Shown one piece after another: positions 1 through 9,974 of a DNA stretch of 64,000 bases. Source of the DNA: Madurella fahalii. Taxonomy: Eukaryota; Ascomycota; Sordariomycetes; Sordariales. Every line of letters begins with the position of its first letter. Position 1 is the first letter of the stretch. Below the pieces are notes generated by a model that ran no database searches, was not told the origin of the DNA, and saw only the letters and a program-made list of their open reading frames with translations. Where the stretch lies: the NCBI GenBank assembly GCA_029876055.1, contig CM056875.1, positions 4,427,001-4,491,000 of the forward strand. Reading direction: 5' to 3'. The position numbers and the translations under genes are program-made.

Positions 1-911
1 CTTGTGAAGTCGGACATCTCTACGCACTGATCAAGTTTCCAAGATCAAAGATGATCTTCTGTGGAGACTTCCAAAAGTACATGTACTCGCTCATGTCTTT
101 CAGGTATATCCAGCTGATTCCCGGAGGAACCGTGGGCTGAGCCGTCGAGGTACGCCCTGTTGGGTCCAGGGTCAGAACTGAATCTGGATACACGCGGATG
201 GCCCTCGCATATTTCGGCTCCCAGGGACCGGCAACGACTTACAAACCTCGGTGTCACCGAAATACATGATTGCAAGGCGATCGTACTGTCTCCCGTGGCT
301 CACGGCACTGAAGTTGAGGACCACTCGGTTGAATTCACAATCGGGCGGGGTGTAGTTCCCTAGAAGAAGAATGCACCAAGCTATTAGGGCCAAGCTGAAC
401 AGTTGACTGGTGAATCTCAGCCCAACTTACCGACGAAAGGGGCATTATAGCTCCACGCAAAGTCATGGCGCATGAGCAATACGGTACACAACTCTGGAGA
501 GTAATCCTTTCCGTGGCGAGTTGAACCATCACTGTCGGCAGGGCCATCAGGCATAAGGACAGGCGGAGCGACCTCAAATGTCTTGAGGACGGTCCGAGTC
601 GGGGCGACGGTGGAGGTCGTGGCAGTCGTCTCCCGAGATTTCACGGTCGGTGATCGGCTTTTAATTCCCTGAGAGTGTGGCTCGCGATGGTCTTGGTCGA
701 CTCGGGAGGTCCAACGCTGAGCCAAGGATAGTTCTCCCGGACGACACCAGGTAGATGGCATCCGCATAAAGGCAAGCAAGGCCACAAACAGGACAGCCAG
801 CCAGAGCAGCAGGCGACCTCTCGTCTTGCATTGTCCGCTGGACGACCGACGGCGAGCATCATCATCGTCGGCCGCATTGGTCGCTTGCTTCTCGGGGTCG
901 GCTGAAGCCAT
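1..911 (-). CDS. Membrane-anchored PNGase A-like amidase (partial, cut by window edge)
   Basis: Exons 911-431, 359-243 and 156-28 are visible; introns 430-360 and 242-157 have GTAAGT donors and the next donor (GTGCGT at 27-22) leads off the left edge. The joined 242 residues contain motifs of the peptide-N4-(N-acetyl-beta-glucosaminyl)asparagine amidase A N-terminal family: PPDCEFNRVVLNF, GRQYDRLAIMYFGDTEVWRT, then WIYLKDMSEYMYFWKSPQKI. The family includes almond PNGase A, which removes N-glycans from glycopeptides. The codon TGG rebuilt across the second junction restores the family EVWRT motif, supporting the splice. The first in-frame ATG (909-911, context ACCATGG) is followed by an acidic/Arg stretch, then one hydrophobic segment around residues 32-50, so a type II membrane topology with a lumenal catalytic region is inferred. 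Enzyme activity cannot be judged because the C-terminal part is missing. Confident on family, less so on substrate. Confidence 0.85.
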
Positions 912-1644
912 GGTATATATAAGAAGCAGGACCGGACGAATGCCAATCCAATGGTGAAATACGCAAGTTAACAACACACCAGCATACGGCGTCGCGACGG
1001 AGAAGCCCAGGCAGTGCGCGACATAGAACCGACGACGACGGCGGGGTGTACAACCCCGGTCTCCCCTCTCAAACGCAATTCATCCCAAGGTTTGATCGAG
1101 GATGCATCCAGCGTCTGTCGGAATTCAGCCATGAGACCAATTAATCAAGCTGTCCGCCGTGGATCCATGTCGGATTTGAAGGTGGGGTTGGTACTGTACA
1201 GTACCTACTGACCCCTGCCCGAGGGATGAACTCGGGAAGGGCGCCGCGCAGCCCTTTTAGCCAGGCCCCAAAAGGCTTCCGCTTCCAGTCCCGCCCCTAA
1301 AAGCTGGCATCTGACAAGACGCCGTCCCGGTCCCTGGTTGCCGTCGCTCCTGCGGAGTATGGCATCGCTCTTTCAATGGACTTGGAACATGCCGTCTGCT
1401 TTGGGCATGGAGTCTATTTGGCCGACTGCTTGTCAATGCCCCCCCATCCAAGGTGATATACGTGGAGAATAATCTGCTGTTGTAGCACTGCAGCGAGCAT
1501 CCCGTCGCCGAGCCAGCCCCCGCTATGTGATGATTATACAAGGTGATGTTACAGTCTATGGGGAGATGCACTTCCGTGTGCAGATGCAACCGCCGTCCTC
1601 TAAACGCTAGTAGCCAAACAAGCCCAAGTCTACCGTGCTCAGTC
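912..1644. other. Intergenic: leader of PNGase A-like gene and 3' flank of DUF1279 gene
   Basis: No coding frame I can support. Both neighbours are on the minus strand, so this holds the promoter and 5' leader of the left gene. A TATATATA run (914-921) lies directly beside the left gene's ATG. A perfect 16-bp palindrome GGTACTGTACAGTACC spans 1190-1205. Short ORFs here begin with non-ATG codons or have no family character. Confidence 0.6.
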
Positions 1645-2552
1645 TCACCGCTTGCTCTTCCTCTTGCCTATCTGCCAGCCCCAAGATCTGAGCACCTTGA
1701 CCACCTTTGGCGTGACGGCAGCTGTCAGAGGGACGCGGGCAAAGATGAAGCTCTTGTGAATGGCGTATGCGAGCGCAAGCTGCGTGGCCAGGCCTGGAAG
1801 GATGTTGTCAGTCCTCTGCCATAGGTTAGCACCGAAGTTGCTCAGGTACTCACTGGCTCCGTCTTGTTTGCTCCTCTCCTCCGCTTCCGCAACTCCATGG
1901 CCGATTATCTCGAGTTCTTCCGTCTCTCCAGTTCGCTCTCGCCTTGCCTCCCTGAGGGACTGTCGGTACTCACGCCAACGCTCCTGTACCCGCTCGGGAA
2001 TGAACTTCTGAGCATTGGACACAACAATATGCTCAAGGTGGGCTGCAAGCGGGTTGTTACCGGTTAGCGGTCTTCGATCTTAGAGCAAACATATAAACTG
2101 GACTCACCAATCTTCTCGGTGCCAACGGTCCGGACGAGCAAAAAGCAAAACGGGAAGTCCAGCACCGACAACGCTAAGTACACTCCAACCGCAGTCCAGC
2201 CATACTCTCTCGACAGTTTCTTTAGTCTCGCACTCAGCGACAGCGGTTCACCGCCGGCTGCCTTCCCGTTTGGCAGCGCTTCGGCGAGGCGAGGCCGGGA
2301 GAAGTGGAAGGGGCGCTTCGGCGCAAAGAACGGTGACCTGAGCCGCCCAGCTCTCAAACTCGCCCGGGCGGCCGTAGTTCTTGGGACCCCGAGCCGTGAC
2401 ATCCATGCTCTCTGATGCCACGGGGCGGCGGCAGTCTTGGCCGGCGTCCTACCCATCCATCGCTTCTTGCGTATGGTACTCCGTCCGATATTCCCCCCGG
2501 CTGCACTTCCATTAACAAGGGCCTCGAGCGCCCCGAAAGCCGTTCGTAGCAT
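1645..2552 (-). CDS. DUF1279 (FAM210/Nat2-type) mitochondrial membrane protein
   Basis: Three exons (2552-2108, 2042-1854, 1793-1645) give 260 aa. Introns 2107-2043 (65 nt) and 1853-1794 (60 nt, branch GCTAAC) have GTGAGT donors. The N-terminus is Arg-rich and poor in acids, consistent with a mitochondrial presequence. DUF1279 begins near LSREYGWTAVGVYLALS (about residue 115), continues through a hydrophobic segment ending FLLVRTVGTEKI, a charged linker RVQERWREYRQSLREARR, and closes with SLATQLALAYAIHKSFIF, RVPLTAAVTPKVVKVLRSWG and a basic tail. This order matches human FAM210 and yeast Nat2 proteins of the mitochondrial inner membrane. The 60-nt intron keeps frame and has no stop, so an unspliced reading adds 20 residues, but removal joins SLATQ as in the family. 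Biochemical role in fungi is not established. Confidence 0.88.
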
Positions 2553-3817
2553 CGTCGCTCGGTTGGGCCGATGTAGGTTGAAGGCGTGTTGGGAAGACTC
2601 AACGAGGCGAGAAAGGCGAAACTGCGTCGAGGGTTCCTATCACCTGATCGAGGCCGAAGCTTCCGCACCACCGGAACTACTTTCCGAGTCCGTAAACTCC
2701 GGTCGAAAGGCGCAGCGCGTCGTCGTTTCTCCGATGAGCTAAAAACCGTAGCAATCGACGTAAAAGGCGAAGCTCACTGACGTCGCCCGGTTGGGTGACC
2801 TGCTAAATTGCGACGAGCAGGCAACCAAGCAGTCACCGGTGGTTGATTTTTGCAATGGCTCGATGTGGATCGAAATCGCGTTGTTGCTGATGCGATTTCG
2901 CAGCAATTTTTTGGGGAGGGCCCCGAGCTCCAGGGCTGATGCGAACTGGTGATGCAATCGTTCCGGCAGACAGGGGCCCGTTCGATTCCTATTGGACATT
3001 GACGGCTGCCACGGAGAACATGCCTGTCCGTCACCAGCCGCAGCCGGTCTGGGCCGAGCTGATCATTCCTTACCTCCCCTACGTGCTAAGCTATGTGCTG
3101 CACTGTATTGCTGAAAAGCAAAGCAGCTGGCGAGACCCCTAAGCTGCGCAATCAAAAGTGACACCCACCCCTTCTATTGTAGAGGCCCATCCATGGAAAC
3201 GATATGACGGTCTCTCCACAGAAGCGCCTCGGAGTTTGGGCGGCAGGTTACAGCATATTCAAATAGATCAGTCTGGCATTCAAAAGAACCATGGTCGCCT
3301 CGGACCGACACGCAAGCCCTATTCGCGATTGACTGCTTGCACTTGTGGAACGGGCTCGGAAGGAAGACATCGCCATGCTTGGCTAACCAATCGCTCAGCC
3401 TTCCCCCTAAGCGCCCTCAACAACCGCCGTCTGCCGTGGTTGGAGCTCACTGATTGGACCATCCTGCCATCCAGTTCTCGATTTAGCTCCCCGCACGACC
3501 ACAATGTGGGCTGCCGGCAGCCCGCTACGCGACCTCAAAAGCTGCTTGCGGGTCGTGGAGCAAAGCTCCTTTGTTCTCCCGTTTCTGTCTGTCGATTCTG
3601 ATCTCCAGCGTCTCAGCGTCTCGCCTCAACCTTCACTTCCCAGTGTGATTCAAATCTCACTGACGCCGTGTCAACCAGCACTGCGTGCCGCCAAGCCAGG
3701 TGAGTGCGGGGCATTCCTCTCCTCTTCTAAGAGCTCTGCTGACCGGAGCCGAGAAGCGCGAAAGCACCAAGGAAGCTTCATTACGCCGTAGCTTGAGGGC
3801 TCCCGTGAGACGAGAAG
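2553..3817. other. Divergent promoter region between DUF1279 and AIM24-family genes
   Basis: About 1.27 kb without a supportable gene. It must carry the promoters of both flanking genes, which are transcribed away from each other. Toward the AIM24 side there are two CCAAT-type pentamers in opposite orientation (CCAAT 3387-3391, ATTGG 3453-3457), candidate HAP/NF-Y-like sites. A longer open frame at 3158-3601 has no recognisable family features. Confidence 0.55.
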
Positions 3818-4317
3818 ATGTCGGGCTACTACCCTCGTGAGTGCTACGTGATAGGTACTTTGGCCACGGGGCAAGCACAAAGCTGACAGGCCCAGCCCCT
3901 CCCGGAGCCGGCGGTGCTGGCCAGCAGAACTATCCGCCTCCTCCCACGTCGGCGCCTCCTACGCAAACTCAGTTCTCTTATCCAGCTCCTCCCGCCAGCT
4001 CCCCGGGCAGGAACTATCCTCCCCCGCCTCAGGCAGCCTTAGCAGCCACTCCGCCGCCTCCCTCATCGACACCTTCATATCCCCTTCCACCCCAACAGCA
4101 GCAGTATGCGCCACCCCAACAGCAGCATCAACAGCATCAACAGCCTCAGCAATACGCGCCACCGCCACCTCAGGCGGCTTCGATGCAGCACGGTGCCTTG
4201 CCGTCACACTTGCGAACCCCATCGGGAACGTCGCAAACTTCGTCCCAGAACCCGCCGCAGTTTGCAGCACCCCCTTCTTACCCGCACGAGGAAGGTGATG
4301 GCACATACCCGGCCGAG

Positions 4318-4358
<41 letters not shown>

Positions 4359-5340
4359 GCAGCAACAACAGCAAGCACCGGTCATTGATCCGACCGGTGC
4401 CCCTTCCGCCGGCCACTTTATTGGCGCCTCGACCATAGTGGACGACGTGGGGACGTTCAATGGCGGGAGTTACCGGATCAGCCACCGGGACTGCAACACT
4501 GTGTTGACTATCCAGCTGGCCATTGGGTGTCCGCTAGATGCTAGAGCAGGTACGTTCGTGTCCGAGTATGGCAGGACGGCGCGGCGCTCAGACCAGGCTG
4601 GACGCTGGCGGTGCAGTGGAGCACACCGACACTGACTATCAACGGAAATAGGCGCGATGATTGCCATGTCCCCCTCAATTATCCTCAAGGGCTCGTACAA
4701 GTTCAGCATGAAGAAGCTGGTTGCCGGTGGCGAGATGAACCAATCGACGTACACGGGGCCCGGCGAGCTTCTCTTAGCTCCCCCAATGCTGGGCGACATC
4801 ACAAGCCTGCGGCTGACGGGCAGGGAGTCTTGGTCCGTAAGCCATGACGGCTACCTCGCTTCCACCCAGAACGTTATCAAGGACTATAAGCGCCAGGGCC
4901 TCGGCAAGGCCATGTTCAGCGGCGAAGGCCTGTGGGTGTACAAGATTAGCGGAACGGGCTTGCTGTGGTTGACTAGTTTCGGGGCCATTATCCGGAAGGA
5001 TGTGAGTGCAATCCTCAAGCTGTCATCTGCCGCGGAAAGCCACTGACATGGAGTGTAGCTGGCTGATGGCGAGAAATACATTGTTGACAATGGCCATCTC
5101 GTGGCTTGGAACACCAAGTACGTCCTAGAGCGCGTCTCTTCGGGCGGCTTCATCTCCGGTCTTGCATCGGGTGAAGGGCTGGTGTGCAAGTTCACCGGGC
5201 CTGGGACCGTCTTTATCCAGACGAGAAACGCGGTACGCCCCTTTATCTCAAGCACGCCCGCTCGCAAACATGAGCAGTCACTAACCAGCACACAGAAATC
5301 ATTCACCGCCTACATGGGTGGGCAGCAGGCAGCAGCGTAA
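3818..5340 (+). CDS. AIM24 (DUF124) family protein with Pro/Gln-rich N-terminus
   Basis: Five exons: 3818-3836, 3890-4549, 4652-5001, 5059-5232 and 5296-5340, giving 415 aa. The first exon is only 19 nt (MSGYYPR is completed across intron 1, which has a GCTGAC branch site). Residues 8-195 are Pro/Gln-rich with an 18-residue poly-Gln (4321-4374, CAG mixed with CAA). The C-terminal half is a complete AIM24 beta-roll: FNGGSYRISHRDCNTVL, GAMIAMSPSIILKGSYKFS, GPGELLLAPPMLGDI, GLWVYKISGTGLLWLTSFG, GHLVAWNTKYVLE and GLVCKFTGPGTVFIQTRN. Yeast Aim24 is an inner-mitochondrial-membrane protein needed for MICOS integrity, but this protein lacks an evident presequence and its long Pro-rich arm resembles the other filamentous-fungal DUF124 type, so cellular location is open. 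The last exon is only 15 codons and ends GGQQAAA. Confidence 0.92.
4321..4374 (+). repeat. CAG/CAA tract coding for 18 glutamines
   Basis: Eighteen consecutive Gln codons inside exon 2 of the AIM24-family gene: nine CAG, then mixed CAA and CAG. The CAA interruptions should limit slippage. The tract sits between the Pro-rich arm and the AIM24 domain. Confidence 0.95.
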
Positions 5341-6383
5341 CGCGGTGGGACGTTGAGAATCGGCGTTGCCATGATGACGATGATGAGGAATGAGAACAGG
5401 TTGTGAGTCTTTTTCTTTCTTTCACGCCACAGGGGGTTCGTATGGGAAGATCGACTTCTTGGATAAGTTTAAAACCGGGATTGAAAGGGATGGGTGTAAT
5501 TGCGAGACAGTTAGTGCCATGAAGAGAGGAGTGAAAATGCAATATGTGCATCCATCGATGGTGTTGAGTTGATGCACCTGGGTCCCTCCCCGTCCCGTCC
5601 TACTCGCCTCAGCCGGAAGCGACAAATGCGCCGAGATGGAATCAGGAAACAACCTCCTCCATGATTCGCACGCAGGTCGCAGGACGTTCATGCCCCGGCC
5701 AATCGACGGCTCCTTCCTCCCAGAGTTTGTCTTGATGTCGCACGCCGAGCACTGGGTCGTGCCGGCGACCCCCCGAAGCTCGATTCGTGGCCCAGTTCTC
5801 TCCTCCACACATCAGAGCGAAGTCGGCATTGCAGCCAGCCACACTGCCAGCCTTTTTGGGTACTTTGCGTGCATATCGTCTCTCTCACAGCTTTACGGCA
5901 TCTCTTCTTCATCTTGGAGCTCGCATTGAGCACTAGAGCGTTGTTTTGGGTGCGATCAAGCAAACCTCTCCATTGCCCCGGCACTTGGCCCTGGGCACCA
6001 GGCTTTCCGCTTTCTTTCGCCTTCCGAGGGGCCAACCCTCCTCAACTGCTGCATCGGTTTCCATCTCGATGCTACGTTTCTGCGACAGTCACCGTGATCT
6101 GGCGCAAGACCGTCTGGGACGAGCACACTGATAATAACCTAGGCTAAACGGTGAGTTGCGCTAGTTCTTGCGCTAGTTCTTGCGCCAGCCCCTTCCCATT
6201 CCTCACCGGTGGCCCTTCGGCCCTTTTCCGCACTGGCTTTGACTCCTCGTCACTTCTTCATGCCCTTACCCACGTCCCCGGAAGCGGTGCGTTGAGAGGT
6301 AGAGGGCCCTAGCTGACAGAATCCCATCCCAGAACCACTGCCGCACAGCTGTTGGACGTGTTAATCCCAAGAGCACGGCAAAG
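5341..6383. other. Intergenic, with likely 5' UTR intron (6151-6332) of the next gene
   Basis: No supportable coding region. The right part looks like the leader of the 6384 gene: a GTGAGT donor at 6151, branch-like GCTGAC at 6312-6317 and acceptor CCCAG ending at 6332 define a candidate 182-nt leader intron. Inside it, just after the donor, is a 12-bp tandem repeat (TTGCGCTAGTTC, 6156-6167 and 6168-6179, then a partial third copy). Confidence 0.5.
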
Positions 6384-8501
6384 ATGGTGGGCTATGCCAA
6401 CCACGCCTCAGCCGTCAAGGGTTCGACTCGGACTAGGCCCTCCGGACTCAGGGTCAAGACAAACGTCCTGGGAATTGCTACTCCCGATGGGAAGGCGCGG
6501 GCCATTGCATCGACCGGCTGGCGGGAGACAGCATCTGGCACCCCATCCTCTGACACTACTGTCAAGAGGAACACCGTGACCACTGCCAAGCACAGCTCGG
6601 TGGAAAGCGGCGGCCTGTGCCCTTCTCTCGCCGTCGAGATGGAGAAGTTACCATCAGACCGTATCCAGTATCGCCGGCCGAGGGAGAAACAGGCCGCCTG
6701 GGAAACCGTACTGTCTGCGCCTGCTGGCCAGTTGCCCTCTTCGCCGCCGTCCACTCCGGGGCTGGACCCAAACGAAGTGACCATGATTCGGCTCAAACAG
6801 GTCAACCCCTTAGTCATGAATGTAAATGGCGAAGATATCCCGCTGCCTAACCGGTTTTACTTCGAGGTCATGCCCGTAGACCCTGGTACGAGCCGAGTAT
6901 GCGAACCACCAGGTGCGTCGCTGGGAGAGCTGAAGAAACTCAAAGTTTCCACCAGCTTTCAGCACATGCCATCAGAGTGCTCTTACAATTTGCTAGACCG
7001 CCTCCAAGAAGCTCTTGTCTTTGGCCAGGACAGCTCCAGCACGGTGACTTCAGCATTTGCGAACGATCAGCGCCTCTCCGGACGTACTACCTTGTTCGAC
7101 AGCAAAGACAGCTCGAGCTCTGCAAGCAGCGCTGTCCCACTCGTCGAGGGCAATGCTGACCATGCACGAACGAAGCCGTCAATGGAAGAGGAGGCTCGCT
7201 TCCAGGGGATGCTAAGCCGCCTGCAGAAAAAGGTGCCGCCTCCGCCAGTGATCAAGCAGGCCAATGGCATGCAAATATCATCCAGCCGCATCAACGACCC
7301 CGCCATCGTCGCTATCAAAGTCAAGGAGAAGGCGGACACGCCAGGGAGAAAAAATGACAGCGGGATGCCGGAGGGACCAGCTAACCACGTCTCCGAACAG
7401 TATCCCAGAGACGTGCGGAGGGCAACAGAGGAACTGTTCAGCCGCCCAGGAATCTCGGTTGCGAACGACGACCCAAAAACCGCCCCATTCAGCCAGAGAT
7501 CCAACGAGCGTTCCACGGGATGTAGCCAAACCAAAGGGTTGAATCCTACAGCTGCTGAGTTCAGATCAACCATCAGGGATGGCATCCCGTGCTTTTTGCC
7601 CAAAAAGATCTCCCGGGCCCCGCTTAGCAATATCTTCCCTGGCGCAATGCCAAACCACATCCCACCACATCCAGGCATCCCACTGGAAATCCTACACCCG
7701 GAACTTCCTCAGCAGACGGTTGGAGTGGCTGTGGAAGGGAAACCGACTCCCTGCAGTCTCGTGTCCCTCGAAGCTCAGCTAGCCGCTTCCCAAGCAATGC
7801 TGCCGCCCCTTGGGTTTGGAACCTCCGTAAACGGTACCTTTCCAGGCACCCTATCCCCGATTGATGCACTTATTCGGCCAACCACGTCTATGCCTTTCTC
7901 TGCTACCTTATCCGGAACCACCACGCCTGCCAACCACCTCTTGCCCACCAACTTCGGGACTTACCCATCAGCAACGATCTCGAATGCCTCGATCAACGTT
8001 CCACACCTAAGCGTACCGACTGCTGCTAGCTTGATGAACACTTTTCCACCCGTATCGGGGACTGCTCCCGTGCCCACATTGCTCGCCGCCATCCCTTGCG
8101 GCCCGGAACCTCAGCAGCAGCAGCAAGGCCAACAACCGCAGCAACAACCACCGCTGCTACCGCAACCCCTGGTTGGCCCCCCAGGTCAGACTAACAACGC
8201 CCGTCCCTTCTTCCCCGTCATGCAGAAGCCCCGCGACCACGACCCGGTCAAGCAGCAGCTGTACGAGGCGTACCTGGAGTGGCGCAAGGCCAACGAGCCC
8301 GGGTATCACATGAAGTGCAAGATGCGCCAGGCGCACCGGGTGGTGCGGCAGTTTCAGAAGAAGCAGCAGCATCACCAGCAGCAGCATCACCAGCATCAGC
8401 ATCACCAGCAACGGGGGGATGAGAGTAACAACAATAGCGGCGGCAGCAACAACGACAACAGAAGTGGGGAGAGTTCCGGAGATAGCGAGACTGCGGCCTA
8501 G
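6384..8501 (+). CDS. Unrecognised 705-aa low-complexity protein
   Basis: I do not recognise a family. The frame is open from ATG 6384 to TAG 8499-8501 with coding-like composition. A possible ordered part is near residues 130-215 (NEVTMIRLKQVNPLVMNVNG, IPLPNRFYFEVMPVDPG, SYNLLDRLQEALVFGQD). Then come Ser/Pro-rich stretches, a Pro/Gly/Thr region, a Gln/Pro run (about 573-590), a charged segment DPVKQQLYEAYLEWRKANEP and CKMRQAHRVVRQFQKK (about 620-660), and a Gln/His then Asn/Ser/Gly-rich tail. No signal peptide or membrane segment is apparent, so an intracellular protein is inferred. The stop is followed in the same frame by 65 coding-like codons up to TGA 8697-8699. An alternative model removes 8343-8501 as an intron (GTGCGG donor, CTAG acceptor, 159 nt), deleting the Gln/His/Asn tail and joining the extension in frame. 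The 3' end is therefore uncertain. Confidence 0.75.
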   Translation: MVGYANHASAVKGSTRTRPSGLRVKTNVLGIATPDGKARAIASTGWRETASGTPSSDTTVKRNTVTTAKHSSVESGGLCPSLAVEMEKLPSDRIQYRRPREKQAAWETVLSAPAGQLPSSPPSTPGLDPNEVTMIRLKQVNPLVMNVNGEDIPLPNRFYFEVMPVDPGTSRVCEPPGASLGELKKLKVSTSFQHMPSECSYNLLDRLQEALVFGQDSSSTVTSAFANDQRLSGRTTLFDSKDSSSSASSAVPLVEGNADHARTKPSMEEEARFQGMLSRLQKKVPPPPVIKQANGMQISSSRINDPAIVAIKVKEKADTPGRKNDSGMPEGPANHVSEQYPRDVRRATEELFSRPGISVANDDPKTAPFSQRSNERSTGCSQTKGLNPTAAEFRSTIRDGIPCFLPKKISRAPLSNIFPGAMPNHIPPHPGIPLEILHPELPQQTVGVAVEGKPTPCSLVSLEAQLAASQAMLPPLGFGTSVNGTFPGTLSPIDALIRPTTSMPFSATLSGTTTPANHLLPTNFGTYPSATISNASINVPHLSVPTAASLMNTFPPVSGTAPVPTLLAAIPCGPEPQQQQQGQQPQQQPPLLPQPLVGPPGQTNNARPFFPVMQKPRDHDPVKQQLYEAYLEWRKANEPGYHMKCKMRQAHRVVRQFQKKQQHHQQQHHQHQHHQQRGDESNNNSGGSNNDNRSGESSGDSETAA

Positions 8502-8699
8502 AAGGCGATTGCGGAAAAGGCAAAGGCTGCCGTGGGGCTGGTGGCGGCAGCGGCGGCGGCTGAGAAGAGGATCCGGCAGGAGGAGGTGAGGGCTGAGCTG
8601 AAGGCTAAGGTGAGGAGAAGGTGTGTTGTTTTGGCGGTGCCTTCTTCTTCCTCGTCGGAAGAGGACGGGGACAAGGGTGGCGAGGGTGGGAGAGTTTGA

Positions 8700-9974
8700 G
8701 CGAGGGCAGCGCATCAAAGGCTAATTACTTGAGGAGGGGAGGAGAAAAGGAGGGGGATGCTGAAGAGGAGCGAAGGGGGCCGCAAGCGCGGTTATTGACA
8801 TCCATAGGGAAGGTATGCGTTGCATTAGTGCTGGAAGGCCTCAGCCTCGCCGTCTTCGCTCCAACCGACCCTTATCCCCAAGAGGTGGGAGTTGGGTTTC
8901 TATCTACGATATGGCCATCGTTTACTACAGCTCTTGCGTTTGTCTATTAAGAGCACTCAAGAGTGCTTGTTATCATCAAGCACCCGGTGCTGGGAGAGGG
9001 AATTATCCATATCCTTTCATTATGGCTTTAGCCTGTTTCGTTTCGCCTTTACTAGCTAGTTACCTACCTACCTAGCTCTTGTCATGGATATCGAGTTCCG
9101 GGCGTTGGGTATCGTCACCGACCAACGGTCCTGGATTATTAACATAGCAAAGTACGATAGCGTGCATAGCACGGCATGAAGCAATGGGATCCTGGCAGAT
9201 TTTCTTACATTGGGTTATTTGGGTCTAGTAACTTGATACGTTGTGAAATTATCGAACCAACGGTATATGAGTTGGTCTTGGAGGCAAATCAGTTATCCCT
9301 CCTTTTTTTCGTTGCTAGAGGCCCTTCGGAGGCTGGACCGGGGATGTTGTTAGCTGCCTTTTTTAAGTTTCGTACCCTTTTTTCTCTGGGTTGGCACTCG
9401 CACACGAAAGTCCAGCTCAGCGTCGCATGATACATTGAGAGAGCCGATGGCGCTGACGACGTGAACTGGTGTGCCATTTCTGCGATAAATGTCCAGCGGG
9501 AGAACCGGCCGCTAAGATTAACGGGGTTGTGGTTGGGTTCGAAAGGAAGGGAAAAGAACGACGGGCGAGAATATCCAGACGAAACGGTGGAATAAGGGAC
9601 AGCGTAGGCGCCCCAAACTAATGCCAGTGGGAGCATGCATGTATGCAGGAGAGGGACCATTACCATTCCTACCCAACAACCTTCGTACTGTTCAGGGCCA
9701 CGAACGAGTTGCGCCGAAATGACGCCCCATCTATATGTATATATAGAGCTAGATCTGTATTGGGTATCATCATTTGTAAATCACTCGCTAACTTACTCGG
9801 CGTACCAGGTCATGCAACCAACCAACTCTGAGGCCTTGACGGTCTGATCCGGTACTTCTCGTAAATCGACCTGGCAATTCACTTGAATTCCTATCACCAT
9901 CACCGTCACTTCTATCACCACTTCCACAGCCTCCCACCCCAACGTCGCCACGGATACTCAGCATTCTCCCGCAA
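8700..9974. other. Intergenic between convergent genes
   Basis: No coding region I can support. The left gene (plus) and the F-box gene (minus) converge here, so this should contain both 3' UTRs. AT content is higher than in coding DNA. A short TACCTACCTACCTAGC run lies at about 9060-9075 and a TATATATA run near 9736-9745. Confidence 0.55.

Noticed and set aside
2981..2990. GTTCGATTCC resembling a tRNA B box
   Set aside because: Flanking bases do not form a T stem, and no acceptor stem or A box is found at suitable distance.
6392..7678. Minus-strand frames opposite the 6384 gene
   Set aside because: Shadows in antisense; the plus-strand frame is one uninterrupted 705-codon frame with coding character.
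8502..8717. Antisense frame 8157-8717 as a separate gene over the TAG extension
   Set aside because: Leu/Val/His runs reflect the opposite strand of the Gln/His and Ala/Lys codons; no domain.
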